Origin: Pirellulales bacterium
Lineage (GTDB): Bacteria; Planctomycetota; Planctomycetia; Pirellulales; Lacipirellulaceae
Direction of reading: 5' to 3'
Assembly: GCA_019636345.1 (NCBI GenBank)
Contig: JAHBXQ010000002.1
Span: 186,001 to 250,000, forward strand
Length of the DNA: 64,000 nucleotides
Positions 17,250 through 26,276 of the stretch are shown piece after piece (position 1 is the stretch's first letter; each line of letters opens with the position of its first letter). Position numbers and translations under genes: made by a program. Below the pieces are notes generated by a model. That model saw only the letters and a list, made by a program, of their open reading frames with translations, had not been told where the DNA came from and made no database searches.

Positions 17250-18659
17250 TTACCGGCAAATTGCCGCCAGCTCCCGCCATAGGGCGGCGCTCGAGGCGAT
17301 GCCGCGATGATAATCGGCGAGCGAAAACTTTTCGTTGGGGCTGTGCGGGTTGTCGTCGTTCTGCCCCCAGCCCAGCAGCAGCACGTCGGCGTCGAGCGCC
17401 TGGGCGAACGTCCCTACGATCGGGATCGAGCCCCCTTCGCGGATCAACACGGGCCGGCGGCCAAAGCCCGTTTCAATCGCCCGCGCCGCCGCCTGCAGGT
17501 AGGGACTGTCCAGCGGCATGACGATCCCCGGGGCGCCGTGGTGTTCGACCAGTTCCATGCGAATCCCCGCGGGGAGCGACTCGGCCAGCCGCGCCCGCAA
17601 GCCGGCGGCGATCTTGTGCGGGTCCTGGGCGGGGACCAGCCGGAAGCTCAGCTTCGCACTCGCCCGCGCGGGGAGGACCGTCTTGGCGCCTTCCCCCTGG
17701 TAGCCGCTCGTGAGTCCGTTGACGTCGAACGTCGGCCGGGACCAGCGGCGCTCAAGCGTCGTGTACCCCGCCTCGCCGGCGAGCGCATCGACTCCCAATT
17801 GGGCGGCGAACCCCGTCTCGTCGAAGGGGAGCGCGGCAAACTCCGCCCGCTCCGCCGGAGTCAGCTCGACCACGTCGTCGTAGAACCCCGGCACTTGGAT
17901 CCGTCCCTCCGCGTCGATGAGCCCGGCCAGCAATTGCGACAGGGCGATCGCCGGGTTGGCCACAGCGCCGCCGAATACCCCCGAGTGCAAATCTTGCTGC
18001 GGGCCGAACAACCGCAGTTCGAAGTACGCGATCCCCCGCAGCCCGTAGGTGATCGCCGGCACGTCGGGGGCGAACTGACTTGTGTCGCTCACGACCACGC
18101 AGTCGCACGCGAGTCGCTCGGCATTCGCGTGCAGGAACTGCTCCAGGTGTTCGCTCCCGACCTCTTCCTCGCCCTCGATGAGCAGCTTGACCTGCAGCGG
18201 CAGCTTGCCGGCGACGGCCAGCCACGCTTCGACGCTTTTCACATGGGTCAGCATCTGCCCTTTGTCGTCGGTGGCCCCGCGGGCGAAGACCTTGCCGGCG
18301 CGGACCGTCGGCTCGAAAGCTGGGGTGATCCACTCGTCGAGCGGGTCGGGGGGCTGCACGTCGTAATGGCCATAGACCAAGGCCACCGGCGCTCCAGGTA
18401 CGGGAGGCGTCTCGGCGTAGACGACCGGATGCCCGGGGGTCGAGATCACCTCGGCCGCCAATCCAAAACCGCGCAGGTGTCCGGCGACCCATTCGGCGGC
18501 GCGGCGCACGTCGCCGGCGAACGCCGGGTCGGCGCTGACGCTGGGGATGCGGAGCAACTCGAACAGATCCTGCTCGAAACGCTCGCGATGCTTCTCGATG
18601 TATGCCAGGACGTCGTTCACCGCCAGCGACTCGCATGTTGCCTGAGGAATCTCGCCCAT
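17250..18659 (-). CDS. M20/M25/M40 family metallopeptidase (dipeptidase)
   Basis: Cytosolic di-zinc dipeptidase of about 469 residues. Zinc ligands and catalytic residues are visible: YGHYDVQPPDP (His ligand and Asp), GATDDKGQ (bridging Asp), EGEEEVGSE (catalytic Glu and ligand Glu) and the C-terminal NPHSPNEKFSL (His ligand). The dimerisation lid domain carries DLHSGVFGGAVANPA. This pattern fits the carnosinase-like M20 dipeptidases. The start at 18659 is chosen for length; a GTG at 18620 giving MNDVLAYIEKHRERF would match homologues even better. Divergent from clpS across about 160 bases. It probably completes peptide breakdown, which suits its placement beside the protease adaptor, but that link is only positional. 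Confidence 0.93.
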   Translation of the reverse strand: MGEIPQATCESLAVNDVLAYIEKHRERFEQDLFELLRIPSVSADPAFAGDVRRAAEWVAGHLRGFGLAAEVISTPGHPVVYAETPPVPGAPVALVYGHYDVQPPDPLDEWITPAFEPTVRAGKVFARGATDDKGQMLTHVKSVEAWLAVAGKLPLQVKLLIEGEEEVGSEHLEQFLHANAERLACDCVVVSDTSQFAPDVPAITYGLRGIAYFELRLFGPQQDLHSGVFGGAVANPAIALSQLLAGLIDAEGRIQVPGFYDDVVELTPAERAEFAALPFDETGFAAQLGVDALAGEAGYTTLERRWSRPTFDVNGLTSGYQGEGAKTVLPARASAKLSFRLVPAQDPHKIAAGLRARLAESLPAGIRMELVEHHGAPGIVMPLDSPYLQAAARAIETGFGRRPVLIREGGSIPIVGTFAQALDADVLLLGWGQNDDNPHSPNEKFSLADYHRGIASSAALWRELAAICR

Positions 18660-18744
18660 CCGTCGGCGACAACCGCCCGGTTGCCTCCGGCGGCGTCCCC
18701 TCGCGGCTTGCGGTCCTGCCGCTAGCCCCCGGGAATCGGCCCAA

Positions 18745-18750
18745 TATAAT
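18745..18750 (+). promoter_or_regulatory. perfect TATAAT -10 hexamer upstream of clpS
   Basis: TATAAT at 18745-18750 in the divergent clpS / dipeptidase spacer would place transcription start near 18757, 66 bases before the clpS ATG. No matching -35 hexamer is present at the usual distance, so this is only a partial promoter match. Confidence 0.35.
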
Positions 18751-18822
18751 GCCACTCAAGGAGTTAAGCTACAGCCGCTCGAACTCGCTCCTTGGCCGGC
18801 ACGAACTGTGAGAACCCGTTCC

Positions 18823-19179
18823 ATGTCCAGCGACTCTCCGACCCCCGACGACGGCCTCGGCGTCATGGTCGCCGTCCCGGAAACTCGCACCGAGACCAAG
18901 AAAAAACGCAAACGCCAGCCGCGCTACCACGTGATTTTATGGGACAGCGACGACCACACGTACCAGTACGTTGAGAAGATGCTGTGCGATCTCTTCGGCC
19001 ACGAGGAGATGAAATGCCATGAACTGGCCGTCGAGGTCGACAAACAAGGCCGGGCGATTGTCCTCACCACCACCATGGAACACGCCGAACTGAAACGCGA
19101 CCAGATCCATGCCTACGGCAAAGACGATGCCATCACGGCCTGCAAGGGCTCGATGCACAGCACGATCGAGCCGGAGTAA
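18823..19179 (+). CDS. clpS: ATP-dependent Clp protease adaptor ClpS
   Basis: Adaptor that delivers N-degron substrates to ClpA/ClpC-ClpP. The ATG at 18823 gives 118 residues; a GTG five codons upstream is less likely. After a basic, probably disordered N-terminus (ETKKKRKRQPRYHV), the ClpS fold follows: HVILWDSDDHTYQYVEKML (family usually has NDD), FGHEEMKCHELAVEVDKQGR and TTTMEHAELKRDQIHAYG. The binding-pocket residues in the DDHTY and E-x-M regions appear conserved. The N-terminal tail is longer than in E. coli ClpS. It precedes mtaB by 57 bases on the same strand, so the two may be cotranscribed. Confidence 0.93.
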   Translation: MSSDSPTPDDGLGVMVAVPETRTETKKKRKRQPRYHVILWDSDDHTYQYVEKMLCDLFGHEEMKCHELAVEVDKQGRAIVLTTTMEHAELKRDQIHAYGKDDAITACKGSMHSTIEPE

Positions 19180-19236
19180 ATCCGGCGAGTTCAGCAGCGA
19201 CGTCACTGCCCCTTCGCAACCAAGTCCGCTCTCAGT

Positions 19237-20574
19237 ATGAAGCTCAAGACCGTCACGCTTGGCTGCAAAGTCAACCAATATGAAACCGAGTACCTTCGCG
19301 AGGGGCTGCTGGGGATCGGCTATCGCGATGCGCAGGAGGCCGAGGCGGCCGATTTGTGCGTCGTGAATACTTGCACCGTGACGGCAGAAGGGGACTCGAA
19401 GAGTCGCCAAGTCGTCCGGCGACTCGCGCGGGAAAACCCCGCGGCGAAGATTGTGGTCATGGGTTGCTATGCCACCCGGGCCCCCGAGGAGGTCGCCGCG
19501 CTGCCGAACGTGACCGAGGTCCTCACCGACAAGCGAGAACTGCCCGACTTGTTGGGCCGGTTCGGGGTGACCGACGTGCCGACCGGGATCAGCGGGTTCG
19601 GCCGCCGGCATCGGGCGTATGTGAAGGTCCAGGACGGCTGCATGCTGCGCTGCAGTTTTTGCATCATCCCCAGCGTGCGGCCTCATCTGGCCAGTCGGCC
19701 GTTGCCGCACGTGCTGGACGAGATTCGCCGGCTCGTCGACGGGGGCTATCGCGAGGTCGTCCTCACCGGCATCCACTTGGGCCACTACGGCGTCGAGCGG
19801 AACCGCGACGCCCCGAAAGAGCAGTGGACCCGGCTCTCGCACCTTGTCCGGGCGATCGCCGCGATCCCCGGCGACTTTCGCGTGCGGCTCTCGAGCATCG
19901 AGGCGACCGAGGTGACGCGCGAACTCGTGGAGGCGATGGCCGAGAGCCCCGACAAGGTCTGCCCGCATCTGCATATCTCGATGCAGTCGGGGAGCGACGG
20001 CGTGCTACGCCGCATGCGACGTCGGTGGGGGGCGCAGCGATTCGTCGATCGCTGCCATTACGTCCGCGAACAGCTTGATCGCCCCGCGATCACGACCGAC
20101 GTGATCGTCGGTTTTCCCGGCGAGACCGACGCCGAGTTCGCCGAGACGGTCGACGTCTGCCGCCAGGTCGGGTTCTCGAAGATTCACGTCTTTCCGTTCA
20201 GCGCGCGTCGCGGCGCCCCTGCTGCGGACATGCCGGGGCAACTCCCCAAAGGAGTCAAGCAAGAGCGCGGTCGCGAGTTGGCCGCGGTGGAGTCGCAACT
20301 CCGCGACGAGTACTACGCCTCGCTCCGCGGGATGCCTCTTCGGGTCCTCGTCGAAGGCGAAGCCGAGCCTGGCTCCGCCCAGCGAGCCGGGGCGTCCCCG
20401 CCCCCGGCAGGCCTGTCGTCCCCCCGCCTCGCCGGAACCAGTTGCCGCTACGCCACCGTGAACCTCCCGGGCGATCTGTCTCAAGTCGGCGAGTTCGTCG
20501 ACGTCGTCGCCGGCGAGGCGTCGGAGGGCGTCATCGAGGCTCAAGAAGCGACTGACGAAGCGCTCGCCTGCTAA
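19237..20574 (+). CDS. mtaB: tRNA t6A37 methylthiotransferase MtaB
   Basis: Radical SAM enzyme that converts N6-threonylcarbamoyl-adenosine at tRNA position 37 to the 2-methylthio form. The 445-residue protein has the N-terminal UPF0004 domain with its second [4Fe-4S] ligands Cys10 (LGCKVNQYE), Cys46 (NTCTV) and Cys77 (MGCYATR), then the radical SAM motif C-x3-C-x2-C at 135-142 (CMLRCSFC). LGCKVNQYE distinguishes MtaB from MiaB and RimO. The C-terminal TRAM-like part is interrupted by a Pro/Ala/Ser insert of about 25 residues (RAGASPPPAGLSSPRL). Its stop codon overlaps that of the convergent phosphohexomutase gene. Confidence 0.93.
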   Translation: MKLKTVTLGCKVNQYETEYLREGLLGIGYRDAQEAEAADLCVVNTCTVTAEGDSKSRQVVRRLARENPAAKIVVMGCYATRAPEEVAALPNVTEVLTDKRELPDLLGRFGVTDVPTGISGFGRRHRAYVKVQDGCMLRCSFCIIPSVRPHLASRPLPHVLDEIRRLVDGGYREVVLTGIHLGHYGVERNRDAPKEQWTRLSHLVRAIAAIPGDFRVRLSSIEATEVTRELVEAMAESPDKVCPHLHISMQSGSDGVLRRMRRRWGAQRFVDRCHYVREQLDRPAITTDVIVGFPGETDAEFAETVDVCRQVGFSKIHVFPFSARRGAPAADMPGQLPKGVKQERGRELAAVESQLRDEYYASLRGMPLRVLVEGEAEPGSAQRAGASPPPAGLSSPRLAGTSCRYATVNLPGDLSQVGEFVDVVAGEASEGVIEAQEATDEALAC

Positions 20575-21950
20575 CCGGAGATCACGCCTGCCGCGGATTC
20601 GCACAACTCGCGAGCCCGCTCGAGCGTCGGCGCTTCGGCGACGGCGCGGACGATCGGTTCGGTGTTGCTTGCGCGCACCAGCAGCCACGCCCCGTCGGGC
20701 CAATCGAGCCGCAGTCCGTCGAGCCGACTGGGGATCGCGTCGCTGAACCGAGCGGCCAGCTTGTCGAGCGCCCCCTCGACCGCACCCTGCGGCACGGCGA
20801 TCGCGGATTTGTGGATCGCGTACTGCGGCAATTCCGCGGCCAGTGCGGAGAGCGGGGCCCCGCGGGCCGCCATCGCGTCGAGCGCCAGGGCCATCCCGAC
20901 GAAGCTGTCGCGAACCAACCCGACCCGCGGATCGATGACCCCGCCGTTCCCCTCGCCTCCCAGGACGGCCCCCTCGGCGAGCATTGCATCGACGACGTTC
21001 GCCTCGCCCACCTTCGACCGGAAGAACGGCACGCCGTATCGCCGGGCCAAGTCCTCGGTCATGCGGCTGGTCGAACAGTTCGTCACGACGGGTCCGCGGC
21101 GGCCCGAGCGCAGGACGTGATCGGCGACCAGGGCGAGCGTGCACTCCTCTCCCAAGTACCGGCCGCGCTCGTCGATGATCGCCAACCGATCGGCGTCGGG
21201 ATCCTGGCAAAACCCCGCGTCGGCGCCCGCCTCGACGATCCTCTGCAGCACTGCTTGCAGGTTCGCCTCGGTCGGCTCGGGGGGGTGCGCGAACAGCCCG
21301 TCGGGCGAGTCTCCCAGCACGATCGTATTGCAGCCGAGATGGCTCAGCAGGGCCCGGCCGAGCAAGCTCCCCGAGCCGTGATTGGCGTCGAGCACGACCC
21401 GAAACCGTCGCGAGCGAATCCGCGCGACGTCGCAAGCGGCGGCGATCAGTTCCAAATGCTGCGCGATCACGGCGTATCCGTCGACGCGCTCGGATTTCGA
21501 AGCTGGCGGTCCCGGAATCGACCGTCCCGTCGACTGAGCGGCGTCTTGCTCGTAACGCCGCAAGACCCGCATTCCGAACTCCGCGGGGACGACGCGGCCC
21601 GTGCGAGCGAACAGCTTCAGCCCGTTGTACTCGGCCGGGTTGTGACTGGCGGAGACCTGAACGCCGCCGGCGGCGCCGGTTTGCCGCACGAGCACGCCGG
21701 TGGTGGGAGTCGCGGCGACGCCGCCGTCGAGGCAAGTCGTCCCCCGGCGGTCGAGGTGCGCGAAGATCGCCTCGGCCAAGGGGGGCCCGTTCGCCCGACC
21801 GTCGCGGGTCAACACGATCGGCCCGTCGGCGCCGGCGCTTTGCAGTTCGTCGACCAGGGCGTCGACGTACCGGAGCGCCACGTCGACCGTGAGCGACTCG
21901 CCCACGATGCCGCGCAGTCCCGAGACGCTGATGATGAGCGGCGCCGTCAT
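20571..21950 (-). CDS. glmM: alpha-D-phosphohexomutase, probably phosphoglucosamine mutase
   Basis: Moves phosphate between C6 and C1 of a hexose phosphate; in GlmM this feeds UDP-GlcNAc synthesis. The ATG at 21950 gives 459 residues starting MTAPLIISVSGLRGIVGESL. Four hallmark loops are seen: the phosphoserine loop SASHNPAEYNG (Ser102), the magnesium loop QDPDADRLA, the sugar-binding loop GGEGNGGVI and the phosphate-binding loop RASNTEPIVR. The N-terminal SGLRGIVG differs from the FGTDGIRG of E. coli GlmM and is closer to the phosphomannomutase/phosphoglucosamine mutase subgroup in archaea and actinobacteria, so the substrate is uncertain. Converges with mtaB, sharing four bases. Confidence 0.88.
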   Translation of the reverse strand: MTAPLIISVSGLRGIVGESLTVDVALRYVDALVDELQSAGADGPIVLTRDGRANGPPLAEAIFAHLDRRGTTCLDGGVAATPTTGVLVRQTGAAGGVQVSASHNPAEYNGLKLFARTGRVVPAEFGMRVLRRYEQDAAQSTGRSIPGPPASKSERVDGYAVIAQHLELIAAACDVARIRSRRFRVVLDANHGSGSLLGRALLSHLGCNTIVLGDSPDGLFAHPPEPTEANLQAVLQRIVEAGADAGFCQDPDADRLAIIDERGRYLGEECTLALVADHVLRSGRRGPVVTNCSTSRMTEDLARRYGVPFFRSKVGEANVVDAMLAEGAVLGGEGNGGVIDPRVGLVRDSFVGMALALDAMAARGAPLSALAAELPQYAIHKSAIAVPQGAVEGALDKLAARFSDAIPSRLDGLRLDWPDGAWLLVRASNTEPIVRAVAEAPTLERARELCESAAGVISG

Positions 21951-22036
21951 GGAGTGCTGGTGCTTGGGACGCGTTCTGGGATCAGGCCAAGTTGCGATAC
22001 GAGCCGATGCGCCGCACGACGGCCCGGGTGACCGGT

Positions 22037-22042
22037 TATAAT
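22037..22042 (+). promoter_or_regulatory. TATAAT hexamer 6 bases before the apbE-like ATG, possible leaderless promoter
   Basis: A perfect TATAAT at 22037-22042 ends six bases before the ATG at 22049. If used as a -10 element, transcription would start at or next to the A of the ATG, giving a leaderless mRNA; no Shine-Dalgarno site is present. No good -35 lies 16-18 bases upstream, so the case rests on the -10 and the missing ribosome-binding site. Confidence 0.4.
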
Positions 22043-22048
22043 CGACCC

Positions 22049-23161
22049 ATGGCCGACGACCAACAGGCATCGCGTCGTGAATTCCTCCGCGGGCGGTTCG
22101 CACTGCGCGCCCTCTGGCAGCGCACGCATCAGATCGCCGACGATGCCGCCAAGTCGCTCGACGCGATCCGCTCCGCCCGCGGTGCTGCGGCGGAGTCCGG
22201 GCCGCTGACGTCGGTCTCGCGCCGGGCGATGGCGACCGAGTTCGTCGTCGAGGTCCGCGCGGCGGCCGGCGGCGCCGCGACCGAAGCTGCGCTCGCTGCG
22301 CTCGATACCGTCGCTCGCGTCGAGGACCAACTGACCGTCTACCGCGAGTGGAGCGAAACGATCGACGTCAACCAGAACGCGGCCCTCCGGCCGGTCCCGG
22401 TCGAGTCGCGACTGTTTCGCCTGCTGCGTCTTTGTCAGTGGCTCCACCACGCGACCGGGGGGGCGTTCGACCCGACCAGCGGTCCGCTGTCCCGTACGTG
22501 GGGTTTTTTTGCCCGCGACGGACGTTTTCCCAACGAAGCCGAGCGGATCGCCGCCCTGGATCGGGTCGGATTTGGCCGCGTGCTGCTCGACGAGGCCGCC
22601 GAGACTGTTCAGTTCGCCGAGCCGGGGGTCGAACTCAACTTCAACTCGATCGGCAAGGGATACGCGCTCGATCTCGCGGCGGCCATTTTGCTCGAACGGG
22701 GCGTCGACGATTTCCTGATTCACGGCGGGCGCAGCAGCGTCGTGGCGTGCGGGTCGCCTGAGGGGGACGCGGCCGCGGGGTGGGCGATCGGCGTCCCGCA
22801 CCCGCTTCGCCCCGGCGAAAACGTCGGCCAACTGCGGGTCGTCGGTCGGGGGCTGGGGACCGCGGGTTCGGCGACGCAGCACTTCGAGTACGAGGGACGC
22901 CGCTACGGTCACGTGCTCGATCCCCGCACCGGCTGGCCGGCCGAGGGGGTTCACACGGCGACGGTCGTCGCGCCCACCGGCGCCGAGGCCGACGCGCTCG
23001 CCACCGCGTTCTACGTGCTGGGGCCCGGGGGCGCCGCGGAGTACTGTGCAGCGCACGACGACGTCGCCGCGGTGCTCGTTTGCCCCGGCGCTGGGGAGGA
23101 CGAGTACGACGTGCATGCATTCAATCTCAGTCCGACGGACTGGACGAGAACTGACGGTTGA
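22049..23161 (+). CDS. apbE: FAD:protein FMN transferase (ApbE family)
   Basis: Attaches FMN covalently to a Thr or Ser of target flavoproteins such as NqrB/NqrC or RnfD/RnfG, normally on the outer side of the cytoplasmic membrane. The 370-residue product has the ApbE landmarks MATEFVVEVR, GGAFDPTSGPLSRTWGF, NFNSIGKGYALD, DFLIHGGRSSVVACG, and the metal/FAD site HVLDPRTGWPAEGV with ADALATAFYVLG near the end. Residues 8-14 (SRREFLR) resemble a Tat motif, but no hydrophobic stretch follows, so export by that signal is doubtful. No Nqr or Rnf gene is adjacent. Confidence 0.92.
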   Translation: MADDQQASRREFLRGRFALRALWQRTHQIADDAAKSLDAIRSARGAAAESGPLTSVSRRAMATEFVVEVRAAAGGAATEAALAALDTVARVEDQLTVYREWSETIDVNQNAALRPVPVESRLFRLLRLCQWLHHATGGAFDPTSGPLSRTWGFFARDGRFPNEAERIAALDRVGFGRVLLDEAAETVQFAEPGVELNFNSIGKGYALDLAAAILLERGVDDFLIHGGRSSVVACGSPEGDAAAGWAIGVPHPLRPGENVGQLRVVGRGLGTAGSATQHFEYEGRRYGHVLDPRTGWPAEGVHTATVVAPTGAEADALATAFYVLGPGGAAEYCAAHDDVAAVLVCPGAGEDEYDVHAFNLSPTDWTRTDG

Positions 23162-23305
23162 ATGCCAGACGCCGGCAAAATGCGGGTGTCGTCGGCGCTT
23201 GGTCCGATAGTACAATAGCGGGCCCAGCAGACTGGTTCCGCCGACCTGGGCTTTGTCAAAGCGCTAGGCACGTCCCTCCTTGCCGCGACTTCCGAGAGCG
23301 AATCG

Positions 23306-23974
23306 GTGTTCGGGTCCCTGCTCAACCCCAGCAGCTACTTCGGCCTGTTCCTGGGGCTGGTCGCCACCGGGTGCTGTCTGCCGATCCCCGAGGAAGCGTT
23401 CTTGATCCTCGCCGGCGTGCTGAGCAGCCAGGAGAAGCTCGACCCTTGGTACGCCTTCGGGGCGTGTCTGGCCGGGGCGCTGGTGGGGGACGCGATCATG
23501 TACCAGATTGGCGCCCGGTTCGGTCACGGGCTCGCTATGCGGCATCCCAAGTTCGCCAAGCTGGTCGGCGCCGATCGCGAGCAGTACTTCGAGCAAGCGG
23601 TCGAGCGCCACGGGTTCAAAGTGCTGCTGTTGGCGCGGTTCATGGTCGGGGTCCGCGGGCCGGTTTATCTGGCCGCCGGGATGATCCGGATGCCGTTTCG
23701 CCGCTTCCTGGTGCTCGACGCGATCTGCGCAACCTTGGTCGTTGCCGTGTTCTTCGGCTTGGCGTACTTCTACGGCGAGGAGATCGCGGCCATCCTCCGC
23801 GACGCCGAGAAAACGATCACGCTGGCCGTGCTGTTGGGAGGTCTCGCCGCGGCGCTTTACTTCCTGCGGCGGCAACGGCGGCGGTTGGTCGAACGGCTCA
23901 TGGATTCGGAGGCCGAGCCGCTGGCCGCGACAGAGCAGCCCCCGGCCGACGCGCCGCAGCGCGAGGCGTCGTGA
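23306..23974 (+). CDS. DedA family membrane protein
   Basis: Integral membrane protein of the DedA/VTT (SNARE-associated) superfamily, whose members act in lipid carrier or phospholipid translocation and membrane homeostasis. The 222-residue product has the family motifs GCCLPIPEEAFLILAGVL (re-entrant loop with the conserved Glu), GALVGDAIMYQIGARFG, FGHGL and the second re-entrant RHGFKVLLLARFMVGVRGPV (F/Y-x-x-R-x-x-P-x-x-R type, conserved Arg). About four to five hydrophobic segments are visible, with a polar C-terminal tail. The start is a GTG at 23306; no in-frame ATG or GTG lies between it and the upstream stop at 23216. Confidence 0.88.
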   Translation: MFGSLLNPSSYFGLFLGLVATGCCLPIPEEAFLILAGVLSSQEKLDPWYAFGACLAGALVGDAIMYQIGARFGHGLAMRHPKFAKLVGADREQYFEQAVERHGFKVLLLARFMVGVRGPVYLAAGMIRMPFRRFLVLDAICATLVVAVFFGLAYFYGEEIAAILRDAEKTITLAVLLGGLAAALYFLRRQRRRLVERLMDSEAEPLAATEQPPADAPQREAS

Positions 23975-24062
23975 GCGCGCGGACCGTCGTCATGGCTCCG
24001 AGCTCCGACGCAATGCGGGGGGCTATGACGCAAGGCAGGATCGCCCCAGCCTTCGCCTCGCA

Positions 24063-26189
24063 CTAGAACCCGCGGCCGCCGCGGCCCCCTCCCTCGGGAC
24101 CTCCGCGTCCGCCGCCTCCGCCGCCCCCCCCGTCGCGCGCTGCACGGCGCGCTTGCTCGGCGGCTTCGGAGATGTAGTTGTACTCGCGAACGACCTCGAA
24201 GTCGTCCAGCTCGTCCTTCACTGTCAGCCGCCCTCCCGAGTCCATCAGCAGCGTGCGGACCGGGCCGTTCAGATCGCGGCTCCCCGCGAGCCGCCCCCCC
24301 CCGCGGACGTCGAGCAGCGTCACCCCGGTGCGGAAATCGAACTTGGGTTCATCGGGCGTGGTCTCGGTGCTGAAGGTGTTCGACCAGATCACCTTGGCGA
24401 AGTCGTACAGATTGATCACGCTGCCCCGGGTGAAGTCGACTTTGATTGCCGCCTCGGCCGCGTGAATCGCGTCGAGCGTCTTGACGATCAGCGTCGCTTC
24501 GGGCTCGGAGGCGATGTTGTTGGGATTGGCCGGACTGCCGCCGGCGATGAAAATCAGCCCCGGCGGCGGGACGACCGCGGTTGCGCTCGGCTCGCTCCAT
24601 TCGGTGTACCGAATGCCGCGCGGTTTCGGCCCCTCGCTCTTGAGCCGGGCCGAGACCTCCTTGGCCAGGTACTTTGGCGGCATGTACGCATTGGGATCGG
24701 TCAGGACCAGTCGAATGCGATACTTGTACCGCCCGCCCGGGACGACGGTCGTGTCGAAGAAGCGGAACAGCAGGTTCTTCGTCTTGTAGTCCCAGACGTA
24801 GGGCGGAAGCTGGATGAGCCCGGTGTCGCTCATGCCGTAGCCGCCCCCCATGCCCATCATGGAACCGAATTCGCCGCGACCGCCGCCACGGCCGCCGAAC
24901 TCTCCTCCCCCGTAGTCGCCGAAGCGACTGCCGCGTCCCATGCCCATCGGCCCTTCCATCCGTCCGCCGCCGCGGCCGAACTCGCCACCGTAGGGCGACC
25001 CGGTTCGTCCGCCCATCGGGCCTTCCATTTGGCGACGCATCATCTCACGGGGATCAGGCCGCGAGAACGGATCCGCGGGATCGTCTGGCTCGGCCGATTC
25101 TTCCCCGCTCGGGGGAGTTTCGCCAGGAAGTCCTTCTCCCATGAAGCCTTGCTCGGCCATGAGCTCCTCGGGCGTCGGGATCGGCATGCTGGAATGCGTG
25201 ACCTCATCGCCCCATTGACGCAGCATCATCGGCGGCAGCGGAAACGTCAGCAGCGGGTGAACGTATTTCTGATTGACGACCTCGGGGGTCTGCACCGGCC
25301 ATGCGCTGATCTGATCGATGAGGGACTTGTCGCGATAACTCCCCAGCAGTTTCCACGGGCCTAGCCCGTCGGGGGTCGCCTCGGCGCGCTCGACCTGATA
25401 TCCGTAATACTCGGGGAAATCCGATTGACTGTATCCGCGGGCGTTTTCCAAGACCGACTTGTACGCCTCGAACTGAGCCTTCAGCGGCACGACCCCGTTG
25501 ACGACGACCCAGGATCGGCTCTTGATGATCTCGATTCCTCCGCCTTGCGTCATGGCGCCCGTGTTGGGGCGGACGATCGCGGCGCCGCTCTTGGTGAATT
25601 CGCTTTGGCCGTAGCCGCCGCCCGGGCCGAATCGCTCTCCTTCGCCGGGACCGCGACGCCGACCGCCGCGATCTGCTTCGCGATCCATCCGCTCGCGCTC
25701 CGCCTCGGCTTCCGCCGCGTCGCGGCGCGCCTGGGCGAGGGCCTCGAGCCGCATCCTGCGCAGTTCGTCCGGGTCCCCTTCGGCCCACAGGCCCGATCCG
25801 CCTGACGCTTCCAGATCCTTCAGCGCCAAGAGCACCGGATCCTGTCGCAGGCTCACCGGCGGCGTGATCGGGAGATTGAACGGATCAATTTGCGGGAACT
25901 GCTCCGGATCGATCGGCTTGCCGATGGCGTCGTTGTCGCTCGCGGGAGGGGGGACGACCTTCTCGGTCGGCGGAAATTGCTCCCACGACATCTGAGCGAT
26001 GTGGTTGTCGGCGCTCCGTGCGAGCTGTTCCAGCGCGGTCGGCCGCTGCGTGTCCTTGAGCGTGTCGCGTCCCAGGGAGGAGTAGAACAACATGCCGGCA
26101 AGACCCAACAGCAGCACGATTCCCAGCTTCTCGCCGTGGGCGAGGAGGAATCGAACCAGTCCGTTGGCGCTTTTGAGTTTGGCCTTCAT
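24063..26189 (-). CDS. single-pass membrane protein, third gene of the pilMN operon (PilP-like position)
   Basis: 708 residues with no clear family match. One transmembrane helix at residues 22-38 (LGIVLLLGLAGMLFYSS) follows a basic N-terminus, so the bulk lies outside the cytoplasmic membrane. A charged helix rich in Arg/Glu (about 165-205, RMRLEALAQARRDAAEAEAE) is followed by Gly-rich linkers, especially between about 385 and 465 (GGGRMEGPMGMGRGSRFGDY). Several beta-rich stretches come after (YKYRIRLVLTDPNAYMPP). The C-terminus is again Gly/Arg-rich. Its place, third behind pilMN and a PilO-like gene, fits a PilP-type link between inner-membrane platform and secretin, but that is inference from order, not similarity. 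GGAG precedes the start by about 9 bases. Confidence 0.7.
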   Translation of the reverse strand: MKAKLKSANGLVRFLLAHGEKLGIVLLLGLAGMLFYSSLGRDTLKDTQRPTALEQLARSADNHIAQMSWEQFPPTEKVVPPPASDNDAIGKPIDPEQFPQIDPFNLPITPPVSLRQDPVLLALKDLEASGGSGLWAEGDPDELRRMRLEALAQARRDAAEAEAERERMDREADRGGRRRGPGEGERFGPGGGYGQSEFTKSGAAIVRPNTGAMTQGGGIEIIKSRSWVVVNGVVPLKAQFEAYKSVLENARGYSQSDFPEYYGYQVERAEATPDGLGPWKLLGSYRDKSLIDQISAWPVQTPEVVNQKYVHPLLTFPLPPMMLRQWGDEVTHSSMPIPTPEELMAEQGFMGEGLPGETPPSGEESAEPDDPADPFSRPDPREMMRRQMEGPMGGRTGSPYGGEFGRGGGRMEGPMGMGRGSRFGDYGGGEFGGRGGGRGEFGSMMGMGGGYGMSDTGLIQLPPYVWDYKTKNLLFRFFDTTVVPGGRYKYRIRLVLTDPNAYMPPKYLAKEVSARLKSEGPKPRGIRYTEWSEPSATAVVPPPGLIFIAGGSPANPNNIASEPEATLIVKTLDAIHAAEAAIKVDFTRGSVINLYDFAKVIWSNTFSTETTPDEPKFDFRTGVTLLDVRGGGRLAGSRDLNGPVRTLLMDSGGRLTVKDELDDFEVVREYNYISEAAEQARRAARDGGGGGGGGRGGPEGGGRGGRGF

Positions 26190-26276
26190 GTCCGAGTCTC
26201 CGGTGAGTGCGACGGAGGAGGATGGAGATGTCTGGGGATTCGTCGTCGGCGACGAGCGCTCGGTTCGGTCGGGGCG

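Noticed and set aside
22049-22110. Tat signal peptide on the ApbE-like protein
   Set aside because: SRREFLR resembles the twin-arginine motif, but no hydrophobic core follows.
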